Below, one piece after another: positions 24,587-34,611 of a stretch of 64,000 bases of DNA; positions within the stretch are counted from its first letter, which is position 1, and each line of letters begins with the position of its first letter. The stretch covers positions 124,001 through 188,000 of the forward strand of contig CBDFMI010000006.1 of the NCBI GenBank assembly GCA_965249615.1. Reading direction: 5' to 3'. This stretch comes from G963555815 sp965249615 [NCBI: bacterium] (GTDB taxonomy: Bacteria; UBA8248; JACPRG01). The translations under genes were made by a program, and so were the position numbers. Under the pieces are notes generated by a model, which saw nothing but the letters and a program-made list of their open reading frames with translations, searched no databases and was not told the DNA's origin.

Positions 24587-25324
24587 ATGGCGGTGAGAGG
24601 GAAAAAGCCCGTCTCTTCCGGGGCAAAAAACTCGATTCGGGTCGCCCCTTCCATCCTGGCGGCCGACTTTGGCCGCCTGGCGGACGAGGTGCTGGCCGCC
24701 GCCGAGGCTGGGGCGGATTGGATCCATGTGGATGTGATGGACGGCCGGTTTGTCCCTAACCTCACGATGGGCCCCCTTGCCGTCGAGACAGCCCGGCGCG
24801 CGATTGAGGGGCGGTTCCCCGACATTCGCCTCGATGTCCACCTGATGATCGTAGAGCCCGAGCGCCACCTAAAAGCCTTTGCGGAAGCAGGGGCGGATAT
24901 CCTGACGGTCCATGTCGAGACCTGCCCCCATCTCCACAGCACCCTTCAGATGATCCGGGGAATGAAGAGCTGGTGCGGCTCCCCCCTTCGGGCGGGGGTC
25001 GCCCTGAACCCGGCAACGGGGCCGGAGGCCGTGTTTGAGGTCTTGGAGGTGACGGATTTAGTCCTGGTGATGACCGTGAACCCAGGCTTTGCAGGACAGG
25101 CCTTCATCCCGTCGGTCCTCCCGAAGGTCCGCCGCGTTCGAGAGAGCCTCGACCGCCTCTCTAAGCCCCCCCTTTTGGAGGTCGATGGCGGCCTGGACCT
25201 GAAGTCGGCCCCTCGCCTGACTGAAGCCGGGGCGGAGGTCTTGGTGGCCGGAACCGCCGTATTTGGCGCTCCCCATTACCGCAAGGCCATCGAGGCCCTG
25301 CGCCGCGGGAAGACAAGAAATTGA
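24587..25324 (+). CDS. rpe: Ribulose-phosphate 3-epimerase
   Basis: A 245-residue TIM-barrel enzyme of the pentose phosphate or Calvin cycle, interconverting ribulose-5-phosphate and xylulose-5-phosphate. Motifs: APSILAADFGRL, HVDVMDGRFVPNLTMGP with the metal-binding His and Asp, DVHLMI, VMTVNPGFAGQAF and EVDGGL. The N-terminal extension of about 18 residues (VRGKKPVSSGAKNS) is longer than usual, so a downstream start is possible but none with a better ribosome binding site is obvious. Confidence 0.95.
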   Translation: MAVRGKKPVSSGAKNSIRVAPSILAADFGRLADEVLAAAEAGADWIHVDVMDGRFVPNLTMGPLAVETARRAIEGRFPDIRLDVHLMIVEPERHLKAFAEAGADILTVHVETCPHLHSTLQMIRGMKSWCGSPLRAGVALNPATGPEAVFEVLEVTDLVLVMTVNPGFAGQAFIPSVLPKVRRVRESLDRLSKPPLLEVDGGLDLKSAPRLTEAGAEVLVAGTAVFGAPHYRKAIEALRRGKTRN

Positions 25325-25445
25325 CGAGAGGGGAAAGGGAGCATATCATGTGGGGTTTCACCGCTTTTTTATGGTTGAAAGATGAGTTGGAAGATGGGAG
25401 AAAGATCCGTCCGATGGTGCTCGATAGGGATCTCTGGAGACTAAC

Positions 25446-26777
25446 ATGTTCGAAGGCCTGACCCAGCGCCTAGAAGGAATATTTCGCCGCCTTCGCAGCC
25501 GGGGCAAGCTCGGCGAGACGGATATCGCCGAGGTTCTTAGGGAAGTTCGGCTCGCCCTCCTGGAGGCGGATGTCCATTTCAAGGTGGTCAAAGATTTTAT
25601 CTCGGGCATCTGGGAAAGGGCCCTCGGGGCCGAGGTGAGTCGAAGTCTGAGCCCCGGCCAGCAGGTCGTCAAGATCGTGAACGAGAAGCTCACGGAGTTG
25701 ATGGGAGGCTCTCCCTCAGCCCTTGCCCGGGCCCAGACGCCCCCGACGGTCATCCTCCTGGCGGGCCTTCAGGGATCGGGAAAGACGACGACGGCGGCGA
25801 AGCTGGCCTTACGGTGCCAGCGGGAGGGAAACCGCCCTTTTCTCGTCCCCACCGACGTTCACCGTCCGGCCGCCATTGAGCAGCTCAAAATCCTCGGCAA
25901 AGAGCTCGGGGTTGGGGTCTACGAGCCGGCACCCGGCGACGACCCCGTCGCCATCGCCGATGCAGGCCTGGCCGCGGGCCGGTCGGCAGGGGCGCACACG
26001 GTCATCGTGGACACGGCGGGCCGCCTTCAGATCGACGAGCCCCTGATGGAAGAGCTCCGCCAGACGTGCGAGCTCGTCTCCCCTGAGGAACGGCTCCTGG
26101 TCGCGGACGCCATGACGGGACAGGAGGCCGTCAAGCTGGCAGAGGTTTTTCATAAGGTGGTCCATCTCACCGGCGTCATCCTGACCAAAATGGACGGCGA
26201 CGCCCGGGGAGGAGCGGCCCTTTCCATTCGAGCGGCTGTGGGGGTCCCCATCAAGTTCATCGGGGTGGGGGAGAAAGCAGAGGCCCTGGAGCCCTTTCAT
26301 CCCGCCCGGGTGGCCTCCCGGATCCTGGGGATGGGAGATGTCCTTGGCCTCATCGAGCGGGCCGAGGCCACTGTATCCGCCGAAGAGGCCACGGCCATGG
26401 CCCTGAAAGTCCGAAAGGAACAATTCACCCTGGAGGACTTCAAGGATCAGCTCCACCAGATCCGGCGAATGGGACCTCTGGAGGATCTTCTCGGGATGAT
26501 CCCAGGGGTTGGGAAGCTCCCTGCCCTTGATGCCAGCGAGCAACACCTCACGAAAGTCGAGGCTATCATCAACTCCATGACGCCAAAGGAGCGGGCGGAA
26601 CCCGCCCTCATCGATGGAAGCCGTCGCCAGCGCATCGCCCGGGGCAGTGGGACCACGTCACAGGGCGTCAACCAGCTTCTAAAGCAGTTCACTGAGATGA
26701 ATCGGATGATGAAGTTGATGACTCAGGGCACTAAAGGGAAACGACTCAGAAATCTTCAGGGACTGATCAGGAGATAG
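25446..26777 (+). CDS. ffh: Signal recognition particle protein Ffh
   Basis: A 443-residue SRP54 GTPase that binds signal peptides of nascent membrane and secretory proteins. Order: helical N domain, G domain with P-loop [44 protein letters not shown] and [14 protein letters not shown], then a Met-rich M domain containing [11 protein letters not shown] and [12 protein letters not shown], the RNA-binding loop. Length is standard. ATG at 25446 starts [16 protein letters not shown]. The rpsP gene follows five bases later. The 4.5S RNA gene was not seen. Confidence 0.97.
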   Translation: MFEGLTQRLEGIFRRLRSRGKLGETDIAEVLREVRLALLEADVHFKVVKDFISGIWERALGAEVSRSLSPGQQVVKIVNEKLTELMGGSPSALARAQTPPTVILLAGLQGSGKTTTAAKLALRCQREGNRPFLVPTDVHRPAAIEQLKILGKELGVGVYEPAPGDDPVAIADAGLAAGRSAGAHTVIVDTAGRLQIDEPLMEELRQTCELVSPEERLLVADAMTGQEAVKLAEVFHKVVHLTGVILTKMDGDARGGAALSIRAAVGVPIKFIGVGEKAEALEPFHPARVASRILGMGDVLGLIERAEATVSAEEATAMALKVRKEQFTLEDFKDQLHQIRRMGPLEDLLGMIPGVGKLPALDASEQHLTKVEAIINSMTPKERAEPALIDGSRRQRIARGSGTTSQGVNQLLKQFTEMNRMMKLMTQGTKGKRLRNLQGLIRR

Positions 26778-26782
26778 AACGG

Positions 26783-27049
26783 ATGGTTCGGATTCGGCTT
26801 CGACGAATGGGCACAAAGAAAAAGCCTTTCTACCGAGTGGTGGTAGCCAATTCTCGCTCCCCAAGAGATGGACGCTTCATCGAAACCTTGGGGACCTATG
26901 ACCCAGGGAAGGACCCGGCCGATGTGCACGTCGACCAGGACAGGGCCAGATACTGGCTGGGTCGGGGCGCCCAGATGTCTGAGACCGTAGAGAACCTCTT
27001 TCGACGGTCTGGCGTCCTCGGCAAAAAGGGTCTTGGCCCGGAGTCCTAG
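26783..27049 (+). CDS. rpsP: 30S ribosomal protein S16
   Basis: An 88-residue protein. The family start [20 protein letters not shown] is nearly canonical, followed by [14 protein letters not shown]. Small subunit assembly protein binding 16S rRNA. The order ffh-rpsP-khpA-rimM-trmD-rplS is the common bacterial arrangement. It overlaps no neighbour; khpA starts 58 bases later. Confidence 0.98.
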   Translation: MVRIRLRRMGTKKKPFYRVVVANSRSPRDGRFIETLGTYDPGKDPADVHVDQDRARYWLGRGAQMSETVENLFRRSGVLGKKGLGPES

Positions 27050-27107
27050 GGTGGGCGGGGGGGCTGAGTTGAGCGAAAACCCTTCCGATACCGCGGGAGG
27101 TCCATCG

Positions 27108-27338
27108 ATGAAAGAGATAGTGGATTACATCGCCCGTCAGCTGGTGGACGAGCCCGACCGGGTTGAGGTCAAACAGATTGAAGGCGATAGGACGACAGTC
27201 ATCGAGCTGCGCGTCGCACCGGAGGACATCGGCAAGGTCATCGGCAGGGAGGGCCGAACAGCCAGGGCCCTGCGGGCCATCCTGAACGCCGTCGCCACCC
27301 GGGAGCAAAAGCGGGCTGTCCTGGAGATCTTGGAATAG
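27108..27338 (+). CDS. khpA: KH-domain RNA-binding protein KhpA
   Basis: A 76-residue protein consisting of one KH domain, with the GxxG loop as [10 protein letters not shown] after IGKVI. KhpA binds RNA broadly and usually pairs with KhpB/Jag to affect cell division and envelope functions. ATG at 27108 is preceded by GGGAGG with seven-base spacing; an earlier start in the open frame would overlap rpsP and is rejected. Located at its usual place between rpsP and rimM. Confidence 0.95.
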   Translation: MKEIVDYIARQLVDEPDRVEVKQIEGDRTTVIELRVAPEDIGKVIGREGRTARALRAILNAVATREQKRAVLEILE

Positions 27339-27342
27339 GGGC

Positions 27343-27915
27343 ATGGGGGGCGAGATGGTCGCCATCGGGTGTCTTGTGCGCGCCCATGGAATCCAGGGCG
27401 AGCTCCTCTTCCTTCCCTGGCTGGAGGTGGAGGGGGCCCTTTTGCCCGGGCTGGAGCTGACCCTGGATGACACGGAAGGCCCTGGGAAAAAGGCTTTGTG
27501 CCTCCAAGAGGCCCGCCGCCTGCTTTCCCCGTCGGCGAAGCAGGTGAAACGCCAGGACACATGGATTCTCCGCATGGAGGGCTGCTCGGACCGCAACGCC
27601 GCCGAGGCCCTGGTAGGGGCCCTGGTTCGGATACCCAGGGATCGACTTCCCCCTCTTCCTTCGGACGAATTCTTGTGGGAAGACCTCCTGGGCCTTCAGG
27701 TCATGGATGAGGCGGGGGAATTCCTCGGGATGATCGTTGAGATCTTCCCGACGGGGAGCAACGAGGTCCTGGTCATGGAGGAAAAGGGCGGTGAAGAGAT
27801 CCTCCTTCCGGCCATTCGAGAAGTGATCCGGGAGGTGGATCTAGAGCGGGGGTTTCTCCGGGTTCGCATGATGGAAGGGCTCCGGGGGCCGGCCGAGGGG
27901 AAGAATGATCTTTGA
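27343..27915 (+). CDS. rimM: 16S rRNA processing protein RimM
   Basis: A 190-residue ribosome maturation factor with an N-terminal RimM barrel (VAIGCLVRAHGIQGEL) and a C-terminal PRC barrel (WEDLLGLQVMDEAGEFLG, NEVLVMEEKGGEEILLPAI). It assists maturation of the 30S head. ATG at 27343 is given, but the Met at 27355 is also plausible. It overlaps the start of trmD by 11 bases, indicating coupling. Confidence 0.95.
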   Translation: MGGEMVAIGCLVRAHGIQGELLFLPWLEVEGALLPGLELTLDDTEGPGKKALCLQEARRLLSPSAKQVKRQDTWILRMEGCSDRNAAEALVGALVRIPRDRLPPLPSDEFLWEDLLGLQVMDEAGEFLGMIVEIFPTGSNEVLVMEEKGGEEILLPAIREVIREVDLERGFLRVRMMEGLRGPAEGKNDL

Positions 27916-28654
27916 CGTCCTCACCATCTTCCCGGCGATGTTGGATTCCCCACTGTCAGAGGGCCTTCTAAAAAAGGCTCAGGAGAGGGGTCTCCTCCAG
28001 GTCAGAGTCCATCATCTAAGAGACTACGCGGAGGAGCCTCACCGAAAGACCGACGACTATCCTTTTGGCGGTGGGGGTGGGATGATCATGAAACTGGACC
28101 CCCTGGCGCGGGCCATTGAAGACATTCGCGCCCTTCCCCCCCCTGCTCCCACTGTCCTCCTCAGCCCCCAGGGGCAGCCCTTCACCCAGGACCGGGCGCG
28201 GGGGCTCTCCCGGGAGGCGCGAGTGATCCTCGTATGCGGGCGATATGAAGGAGTGGACGAAAGGGTGAGGGAGCGTTTTGTGGATGAAGAAATCTCGATT
28301 GGAGATTATGTTCTCACTGGGGGGGAACTGCCGTCCCTGGTGGTTATGGACGCAACCGCCCGGATGATCCCGGGGGTCCTAGGCTGCGCCCGATCGGCGG
28401 AGGAGGACTCTTTCTCGGTCCCCCTTCTCGACTATCCCCAGTACACGCGCCCGGAGACCTTCCGGGAGTTGAGCGTCCCCTCGGTCCTGCTGTCCGGGGA
28501 CCACAAGGCCATCCGTCAATGGCGCCGACGGGAGGCCCTCAGGCGCACCGCCGAGCGGCGGCCCGACCTCCTCGGGAGGGCGGAACTGACCGAGGAGGAC
28601 AAGACCTGGCTTGAGAAGCGGCGCCTGGAAGGCCCCTTAGCGGCAGAGGAATGA
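27905..28654 (+). CDS. trmD: tRNA (guanine37-N1)-methyltransferase
   Basis: A 249-residue SPOUT-class enzyme that methylates G37 next to the anticodon, preventing frameshifts. Motifs include MIFDVLTIFPAML, RKTDDYPFGGGGGMIMK, CGRYEGVDERVRERFVDEE and the trefoil-knot segment SIGDYVLTGGELPSLVVMD. Length is normal. Only three bases separate it from rplS. Confidence 0.97.
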   Translation: MIFDVLTIFPAMLDSPLSEGLLKKAQERGLLQVRVHHLRDYAEEPHRKTDDYPFGGGGGMIMKLDPLARAIEDIRALPPPAPTVLLSPQGQPFTQDRARGLSREARVILVCGRYEGVDERVRERFVDEEISIGDYVLTGGELPSLVVMDATARMIPGVLGCARSAEEDSFSVPLLDYPQYTRPETFRELSVPSVLLSGDHKAIRQWRRREALRRTAERRPDLLGRAELTEEDKTWLEKRRLEGPLAAEE

Positions 28655-28657
28655 GAG

Positions 28658-29005
28658 ATGAAGGCCATCAATCAGATTGAAAAGAAGGCCATGCGAATGG
28701 ACATCCCGGACTTTCGTCCGGGGGACCTCCTTCGGGTTCATTCCCGAATCAGGGAGGGCGACAAGGAACGCCTTCAGGTCTTTGAGGGAGTCGTCATTGG
28801 ACGAAAAGGAGGCGGTGTCCGGGAGACTTTTACGTTGCGAAAGATCTCCTATGGCGTCGGGGTGGAGCGCATCTTCCCCCTCCATTCGCCCATGATTCAG
28901 AAGATCGAGGTCGCCCGAAAGGGAAAGGTCCGCCGGGCCAAGCTTTACTACCTTCGAGGCCGGCGGGGAAAGGCAGCCAGAATCCGCGAACATAAGGCAA
29001 CCTGA
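28658..29005 (+). CDS. rplS: 50S ribosomal protein L19
   Basis: A 115-residue ribosomal protein at the subunit interface. Diagnostic segments: [53 protein letters not shown] and [16 protein letters not shown]. Length and order are typical. It precedes rnhB by five bases. Confidence 0.98.
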   Translation: MKAINQIEKKAMRMDIPDFRPGDLLRVHSRIREGDKERLQVFEGVVIGRKGGGVRETFTLRKISYGVGVERIFPLHSPMIQKIEVARKGKVRRAKLYYLRGRRGKAARIREHKAT

Positions 29006-29009
29006 GCCA

Positions 29010-29627
29010 GTGCCCCCAGGCTGGAAGTGGGAGCAGCAGCTTTGGGAGAGCGGATACCGACGGGTGGCCGGGGTGGATGAAGTGGGTCGAGGCCCCCTCG
29101 CCGGGCCCGTCGTGGCGGCGGCCGTCGTCCTCCCCTTTCCCTGCCATCTGCCGGGCCTGAACGATTCAAAGCTCCTGACGGCCAACCAAAGAGAGCGCCT
29201 CTACGATCTCATTCTGGAGAGGGCCCTCGACTGGTCCATCGGTCAAGAGACAGCGCAGGCCATCGACCGCCATAACATCCTCCAGGCGAGCCTCAGGGCT
29301 ATGGGAAAGGCCGTGAAGGGCCTTGCCCATCCTTCAGATTCTCTCGTCGTGGATGGACGCCAGAGGATCCCCATTCCCCTTCCTCAGGAAACCCTCGTTC
29401 GAGGAGACCGCCTGTGCGTCTCGGTGGCGGCCGCCTCTATCCTTGCCAAGGTCACGCGGGACCGCCTCATGATGAACTATGACCGGCGCTTTCCAGGCTA
29501 CGGGTTCGCCTCGCATAAGGGTTATCCCACCCAGGCCCACCTCTTTGCCCTTTCGCGTCTTGGCCCCTGTCCCATCCACCGCCTGAGCTTTCGCCCCCTC
29601 CGGGACCGTTTGCCGTCTTCTAAATGA
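29010..29627 (+). CDS. rnhB: Ribonuclease HII
   Basis: A 205-residue enzyme that cuts RNA in RNA-DNA hybrids, including single ribonucleotides in DNA. Conserved: AGVDEVGRGPLAGPVVAAAV with the catalytic Asp-Glu, NDSKLLTANQRERL, and SILAKVTRDRLM. The start is GTG at 29010, five bases after the rplS stop. Its stop overlaps the yraN start by four bases. Confidence 0.95.
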   Translation: MPPGWKWEQQLWESGYRRVAGVDEVGRGPLAGPVVAAAVVLPFPCHLPGLNDSKLLTANQRERLYDLILERALDWSIGQETAQAIDRHNILQASLRAMGKAVKGLAHPSDSLVVDGRQRIPIPLPQETLVRGDRLCVSVAAASILAKVTRDRLMMNYDRRFPGYGFASHKGYPTQAHLFALSRLGPCPIHRLSFRPLRDRLPSSK

Positions 29628-30016
29628 GTGGGTGGCTAAGGAGGGAGAAGGGGGGCCCGCGCCAGGCCCTTGGCCGGCGGGTCGAAAGTCTGGCCGCCCG
29701 CCATCTAAAAAGTCTTGGCTATTCCATCTTGGAGCGAAATTCCAGGACTTCCCTCGGTGAGATCGACCTGATCGCCCGCGAGGGGGACCTCCTCATCTTC
29801 GTGGAGGTCAAAACCAAAAAGACGGGTTCATTCGCGCCGCCCGAGCTCTCGGTGGACCGCAGAAAGCAGAAAAAACTCGCCACCCTTGCTCAGGAATACC
29901 TCGCCCGAGAAGGTGAAAAGAAATGGGACGCTCGGTTCGATGTCGTCGCAGTGACGCTTCCCACTGGCGGGAAGCCCGAAATTTTGCACATCCCAGATGC
30001 TTTTAGGCCGAAGTAG
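29624..30016 (+). CDS. UPF0102 (YraN) nuclease-like protein
   Basis: A 130-residue protein with a PD-(D/E)xK-type nuclease core: GRRVESLAARHLKSLGY, then RTSLGEIDLIAREGDLLIFV and EVKTKKTGSF carrying the Asp, Glu and Lys. YraN family members are widespread, typically sit next to rnhB, and their biological role remains unclear. ATG at 29624 overlaps the rnhB stop in an ATGA arrangement. It is the last gene of the plus-strand block and converges on coaX. Confidence 0.93.
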   Translation: MSGWLRREKGGPRQALGRRVESLAARHLKSLGYSILERNSRTSLGEIDLIAREGDLLIFVEVKTKKTGSFAPPELSVDRRKQKKLATLAQEYLAREGEKKWDARFDVVAVTLPTGGKPEILHIPDAFRPK

Positions 30017-30080
30017 AGAGGGCTTTAGACTTCATGGGTCCGGGATGGATCACCCCTTCTGTGTGTCTGTGTCTGTTTCT

Positions 30081-30857
30081 TTATTCTTTAGACGAGAAAT
30101 TTCGCTCGTGAATAATGCGAAGGCCTTTGAGCGTGAGTAGGGGGTCCATGTGGTCGATGAGGTCCATCTCTTTGGCGATGAGCTTCGCGGCGCCCCCTGT
30201 CGCGATGACCTGGGCGGGCTGGCCGAGCTCCTGCCGCATCCGGGCGACGATCTCCTTCACCATGCCCACATAGCCGTAAAGGACCCCCGACTGCATGCTG
30301 GCGATGGTGTTTTTGCCGATGGCCTTTCCGGGCCAGTCCAGCTCGACCCGGGGCAGCTTGGCCGCGTGCTGAAAGAGGGCCTCCATGGAGATCTCGATCC
30401 CCGGCGCGATAGCGCCCCCCAGATACTCTCCACGGGCCGACACAGCGTCAAAGGTGGTCGCGGTCCCGAAGTCCACAAGGACTAGAGGACCGCCGTATTG
30501 AGCGTGGCCCGCCACGGCGTTGACGATGCGGTCGGCCCCCACCTCGCGGGGGTTGTCGGAGAGGATGGAGATCCCCGTCTTGGTCCCCGGGCCCACCATC
30601 AGTGGGCTGCATCCAAAGTAGCGGCTGGCCATCTCCTCCAAGGCTGAAAGGAGGGGGGGGACCACACAGGAGATGGCCATCTCCCTGACCTCTTTAGGAT
30701 TCAGGCCTTGGTGCTGGAAGAGCTCCATGAGGAACGTCCCGAACTCGTCGGCCGTCCGTTCGGGACGGGTGGCCGCAGTCCAATGGACCAGCAGCTCCTC
30801 CCCCCGGTAGACCCCCAGCGCGACATTACTATTTCCAACATCCATCACCAGAAGCAC
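30081..30857 (-). CDS. coaX: Type III pantothenate kinase
   Basis: A 258-residue ASKHA-fold kinase that makes 4-phosphopantothenate, the first step of CoA synthesis. Motifs: MDVGNSNVALG at the N-terminus, then VGADRIVNAVAG and VDFGTATTFDAVSARG. The GTG start at 30857 is chosen since GGAGGTG precedes it and the sequence then begins VLLVMDVGN like its homologues; the open frame extends upstream into birA. CoaX is insensitive to CoA feedback and needs monovalent cations. It lies 13 bases after birA, the common pairing. Confidence 0.95.
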   Translation of the reverse strand: MLLVMDVGNSNVALGVYRGEELLVHWTAATRPERTADEFGTFLMELFQHQGLNPKEVREMAISCVVPPLLSALEEMASRYFGCSPLMVGPGTKTGISILSDNPREVGADRIVNAVAGHAQYGGPLVLVDFGTATTFDAVSARGEYLGGAIAPGIEISMEALFQHAAKLPRVELDWPGKAIGKNTIASMQSGVLYGYVGMVKEIVARMRQELGQPAQVIATGGAAKLIAKEMDLIDHMDPLLTLKGLRIIHERNFSSKE

Positions 30858-30870
30858 CAAGACACCTCCA

Positions 30871-31668
30871 TCACACAGAAGACGGCGAGGCTTCAAGCTC
30901 TACGATCTCGCCCGTCCGCAGGGAAAGACGACCTGCTGTGGTCTCAATCAGAAGCGCCCCATCCTCCGCCAGGTCCAGGGCGATCCCCTCCACCTGACGC
31001 CCCTGGTCGGTGGTTCGGACCCGACGTCCCAGCGTGGAGGACTTTTTGCGCCAGGCCTCCCGGATGGGGGCGAAGGACTCGCGCCTCCAGCGGCGACAAA
31101 AAATCTCGAACTCGTCGAGGAGCCGGGCGGCCAGAGGCGCCCGCTCCACCATTTTGCCCGTCGTCCCGAAGATGGAGCCGGCCTCAGAATACAACTCCGG
31201 CGGAAAATCCTTGTCCTTTCCCGTCACGTTCAGGCCGACCCCCACTACGGCGTAGTCCAGCTGTCCCTCTCCGGCCCGTGACTCCGTCAGGATGCCGCCC
31301 ACCTTTTTGCCCTCGATCCGTATGTCGTTGGGCCATTTGAGTCGAGGGGCGACTCCGCAGAGGGTTTCTATGGCAGTCGCCACCGAGACGCCGGCAAGAA
31401 GGGTGAGCTGGGACACATCGGAAGAGAGAGTGGGGCGAACAACGATGGAGCCATAGAGGCCCCGCCCTGGGGGTGAAAACCAGACTCGCCCCAGGCGTCC
31501 CCGCCCTTGGGTCTGGGTGTCGGCGAAGACCGCCGTTCCTTCAGGCGCCCCTTCTTCGGCCAGTTCAAAGGCCCGGTCGTTGGTGGACGCCAAGGAGGAG
31601 GCGAAATAGAGAGGGACTTGTCTAAAATCAGGGTGACGATGGCGTCTCACTTCTTCCACAAAACCCAT
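30871..31668 (-). CDS. birA: Biotin-[acetyl-CoA carboxylase] ligase
   Basis: A 265-residue biotin protein ligase. Catalytic segment QGRGRLGRVWFSPPGRGLY with the biotinoyl-AMP binding GRGR, plus LKWPNDI, GKKVGGILTE and VGVGLNV. There is no N-terminal helix-turn-helix, so it is a group I enzyme without repressor function. A small C-terminal SH3-like domain is present (IALDLAEDGALLIET). ATG at 31668 is used; GTG directly before it is an alternative. It is followed by coaX on the same strand. Confidence 0.95.
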   Translation of the reverse strand: MGFVEEVRRHRHPDFRQVPLYFASSLASTNDRAFELAEEGAPEGTAVFADTQTQGRGRLGRVWFSPPGRGLYGSIVVRPTLSSDVSQLTLLAGVSVATAIETLCGVAPRLKWPNDIRIEGKKVGGILTESRAGEGQLDYAVVGVGLNVTGKDKDFPPELYSEAGSIFGTTGKMVERAPLAARLLDEFEIFCRRWRRESFAPIREAWRKKSSTLGRRVRTTDQGRQVEGIALDLAEDGALLIETTAGRLSLRTGEIVELEASPSSV

Positions 31669-31680
31669 CACGCTGCCCTC

Positions 31681-34512
31681 TTAGGACTCTCTTTGCCATT
31701 CAGTAACACGCGCCAGGTTGCCTTCCAGGCGAGCTATCAGTTCCACCAGGGTATCTCGCCGGGCCCGCGTTTCCTGGACCACCTCTGCCGGGGCGCGCTC
31801 TTCAAACTGGGGGGAATCGAGCCGGCGCTGGACCGCCTCGAGATCCTTCCGGGCCGCGGCAAGTTTCTTCGAAATACGCTCCCGCTCTGCGCCAAAATCC
31901 ATAAGACCTTTCAGGTCGACGATGAAATCTCCCGCGGCCGTGGCGTCCGTGGCAGAAACGGAGGGAAGCGTGTCGCTTTCTGCGGCCTCAACATATAAGA
32001 CGCCCTCGGCGTTCGTGGCCGCGCGGACGAAATCCTCTTCCTGCTCCAAGACCCGACGGTCGAGCTCCCGAAGTTTTACGTGGAGGGGGAACTTCTTTTT
32101 CGGGTGGATGTTCATCTCATCGAAAATGTTTCGGACCCCGGTGATGGCCTCAATGAGAAGCTCCATCGAGCGCTCCGCTTTATCATCCAAGAGTCCCTCA
32201 TCTACCTCGGGATAAGGCGCCAGGGCGAGAAGGGAAGGTCCACCGGGCGGCCTTGGGAGCCGCTGCCAGAGCTCCTCCGTCATGAAAGGCATGAAGGGGT
32301 GAAGAAGACGAAAAGAGGTTTCGAGGACTTCCATCAGAATGGCTCGGACAAGCTCACCTTCCCCCTCTTTGGCCAGACGGTGTTTGGTCTCCTCCAGATA
32401 CCAGTCACAGAACTGATGCCACATGAACTGGTAAAGGACGCTCGACGCCTCGTTGAACCGGTAGGATTCCAGGGCCTCTTGGACTGTCCGGATGGTTCGG
32501 TGAAGACAGCTTAAAATCCAGTGGTCGGCCGGTTTCACAGGGGAGTCGCTGTCCCCCTTCTTTGCTTTTCGGACGGCGAGAAGCGCCGCCTCCCGGTCAG
32601 GAGGGTTCTCCCCCAAATGGCTCAGGCAAAACCGCGCCGCGTTCCAGATTTTGTTGCAAAAGTGCCGATAGCCCTCGATGCGCTCCTCAGAAATCCGGAT
32701 GTCCCGGCCTTGGGCGGCGAGGGAGGAAAGCGTAAAGCGGAAGGCGTCGGCCCCTTGTTTATCGATGATCCCGACCGGGTCGATGACGTTTCCCCGGCTT
32801 TTGCTCATTTTTTGGCCTTCCGGGTCTCGCACCAGGGCGTGGATATAGACCTCCCGAAAGGGGACCTCGCCCGTAAATTTGAGGCCCATCATCATCATCC
32901 GGGCGACCCAGAAGAAGAGGATGTCGAAGGCAGTGACGAGGACGCTCGTGGGATAAAAAGTTTTTAGGGCGGAGGTGTCCTCAGGCCAGCCCAAGGTCGA
33001 GAAGGGCCAAAGGGATGAGCTGAACCACGTGTCCAGGACATCGGGATCACGCACAAGATTTTTGCCCTCGCATTTCGAGCACTCGGTCGGGTCCTCAAGG
33101 GAGACGATGGCCTCGGCGTCCTGGAAAAAAATGTATTGCCTATCGGCTGTCTCGGTTACCGCTTTCCCTTGCGCATCCGCTGCATTTCCCTTCCGACTCC
33201 ATTTGCCTTTGTTGCAGTCAAGACAGTACCAGGCCGGGATCTGGTGTCCCCACCAGATCTGACGCGAGATGCACCAGTCCTTGATGTTCCGCATCCACTC
33301 GAAATAGGTCTTGGACCAGGTTTCGGGGATAATTTTGGTGCGCCCCTCCTCAACAGCTTGAATGGCGGGCTCGGCCAGCTGCTTTGTCGCGACAAACCAT
33401 TGAGGCGTGAGGAAGGGTTCAACCGCCGTCTGACAGCGGTAGCAGTGCCCGACCGAATGGCGGTGGGGTTCTTCTTCGACGAGCAGATCCAGATCCTTCA
33501 GGTCTTTCAGGATGAGCTTTCGGACCTCATAGCGATCCCCCAGATAATTCTCTACTTTCACGCCCTGTAACGGATTCCCCTCGTTGTCGACGAGGAATTC
33601 CGGAGAAATTTGGCCCTTGGATGTGAATATCTTGATCATCGGGAGCCCGTGGCGATTTCCGATCTCGTGGTCATTGAAGTCGTGACCGGGCGTGATCTTG
33701 AGGGCGCCCGTCCCGAACTCCATCGAGACAAAGGGGTCGGCGATGACCGGGACCTTGCGGTTGACGACGGGGACAAGGACTGTCCGCCCGATGGCCTTTT
33801 GATATCTCTCATCCTCCGGATGGACGGCGACGGCCGTATCGCCGAGGATGGTCTCGGGGCGCGTCGTGGCGACGATGAGTTTCTCGTCGGGGTTGTCCTC
33901 AAAGACATAGCGGACGTGCCAGAGCCTTCCGTCCACCTCTTCGTGCTCGACTTCGATGTCCGATAACGCCGTGTCGCACCGCGGGCACCAGTTGACGAGC
34001 CGCTCGCCCCGGTAGATGAGATGGTCCTCATAGAGGCGAACAAAGGCCTGTCGCACCGCCTTCGAGAGACCTTCGTCGAAGGTGAAGCGGGTCCGGTCCC
34101 AGTCACAGGAGGCGCCGAGCTTTTTGAGCTGGCCGAGGATCCGCTTCTCGTATCGCTTACTCCATTCCTTTGCCTCTTCAACGAACTTTTGCCGTCCAAG
34201 CTCTTCGCGGTTTTTGCCCTTCTCGGCAAGGACCCGCTCGACCACATTTTGCGTCGCGATCCCGGCGTGATCGGTCCCCGGCATCCAGAGGGTGTTCGAG
34301 CCCGTCATTCGCTTCCATCGAACCAGGATGTCCTGAAGGGTGTTGTTGAGGGCGTGTCCCATGTGGAGGGAGCCCGTGACGTTAGGCGGGGGAATGACGA
34401 TACAGAAGGGCGGACGCGAGGAGGTGTCCTCGGCACGAAAGGCTCCAGCCTCAAGCCAGGCTTGGTACCAGCGCCCCCCAACGGATTGGGGGGTGTATCC
34501 AGTCTCGATCAT
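31681..34512 (-). CDS. valS: Valyl-tRNA synthetase
   Basis: A 943-residue class Ia synthetase. HIGH motif appears as GSLHMGHALNN, KMSKS as GQKMSKSRGNVID. The editing domain contains VATTRPETILGDTAVAVHPED and the tRNA-binding C-terminal coiled coil reads RISKKLAAARKDLEAVQRRL. Length fits the family. ATG at 34512 is preceded by GGGCAGG. The 99 bases between it and the DUF502 gene show no gene or T-box. Confidence 0.98.
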   Translation of the reverse strand: MIETGYTPQSVGGRWYQAWLEAGAFRAEDTSSRPPFCIVIPPPNVTGSLHMGHALNNTLQDILVRWKRMTGSNTLWMPGTDHAGIATQNVVERVLAEKGKNREELGRQKFVEEAKEWSKRYEKRILGQLKKLGASCDWDRTRFTFDEGLSKAVRQAFVRLYEDHLIYRGERLVNWCPRCDTALSDIEVEHEEVDGRLWHVRYVFEDNPDEKLIVATTRPETILGDTAVAVHPEDERYQKAIGRTVLVPVVNRKVPVIADPFVSMEFGTGALKITPGHDFNDHEIGNRHGLPMIKIFTSKGQISPEFLVDNEGNPLQGVKVENYLGDRYEVRKLILKDLKDLDLLVEEEPHRHSVGHCYRCQTAVEPFLTPQWFVATKQLAEPAIQAVEEGRTKIIPETWSKTYFEWMRNIKDWCISRQIWWGHQIPAWYCLDCNKGKWSRKGNAADAQGKAVTETADRQYIFFQDAEAIVSLEDPTECSKCEGKNLVRDPDVLDTWFSSSLWPFSTLGWPEDTSALKTFYPTSVLVTAFDILFFWVARMMMMGLKFTGEVPFREVYIHALVRDPEGQKMSKSRGNVIDPVGIIDKQGADAFRFTLSSLAAQGRDIRISEERIEGYRHFCNKIWNAARFCLSHLGENPPDREAALLAVRKAKKGDSDSPVKPADHWILSCLHRTIRTVQEALESYRFNEASSVLYQFMWHQFCDWYLEETKHRLAKEGEGELVRAILMEVLETSFRLLHPFMPFMTEELWQRLPRPPGGPSLLALAPYPEVDEGLLDDKAERSMELLIEAITGVRNIFDEMNIHPKKKFPLHVKLRELDRRVLEQEEDFVRAATNAEGVLYVEAAESDTLPSVSATDATAAGDFIVDLKGLMDFGAERERISKKLAAARKDLEAVQRRLDSPQFEERAPAEVVQETRARRDTLVELIARLEGNLARVTEWQRES

Positions 34513-34611
34513 CCTGCCCAGCCCTCGCTTTTCAGGCGCGGCACCTGCTGCTCAATGAGGATCTCGGCTAGCTCGGGGCCGACCGGGCGGGACTCCTCCT
34601 AAAGGGTTTGG

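Noticed and set aside
34513-34611. A short minus-strand frame (PELAEILIEQQVPRLK) upstream of valS
   Set aside because: Only about 28 codons with a stop just before and no start codon; insufficient for a gene, although the composition is protein-like.
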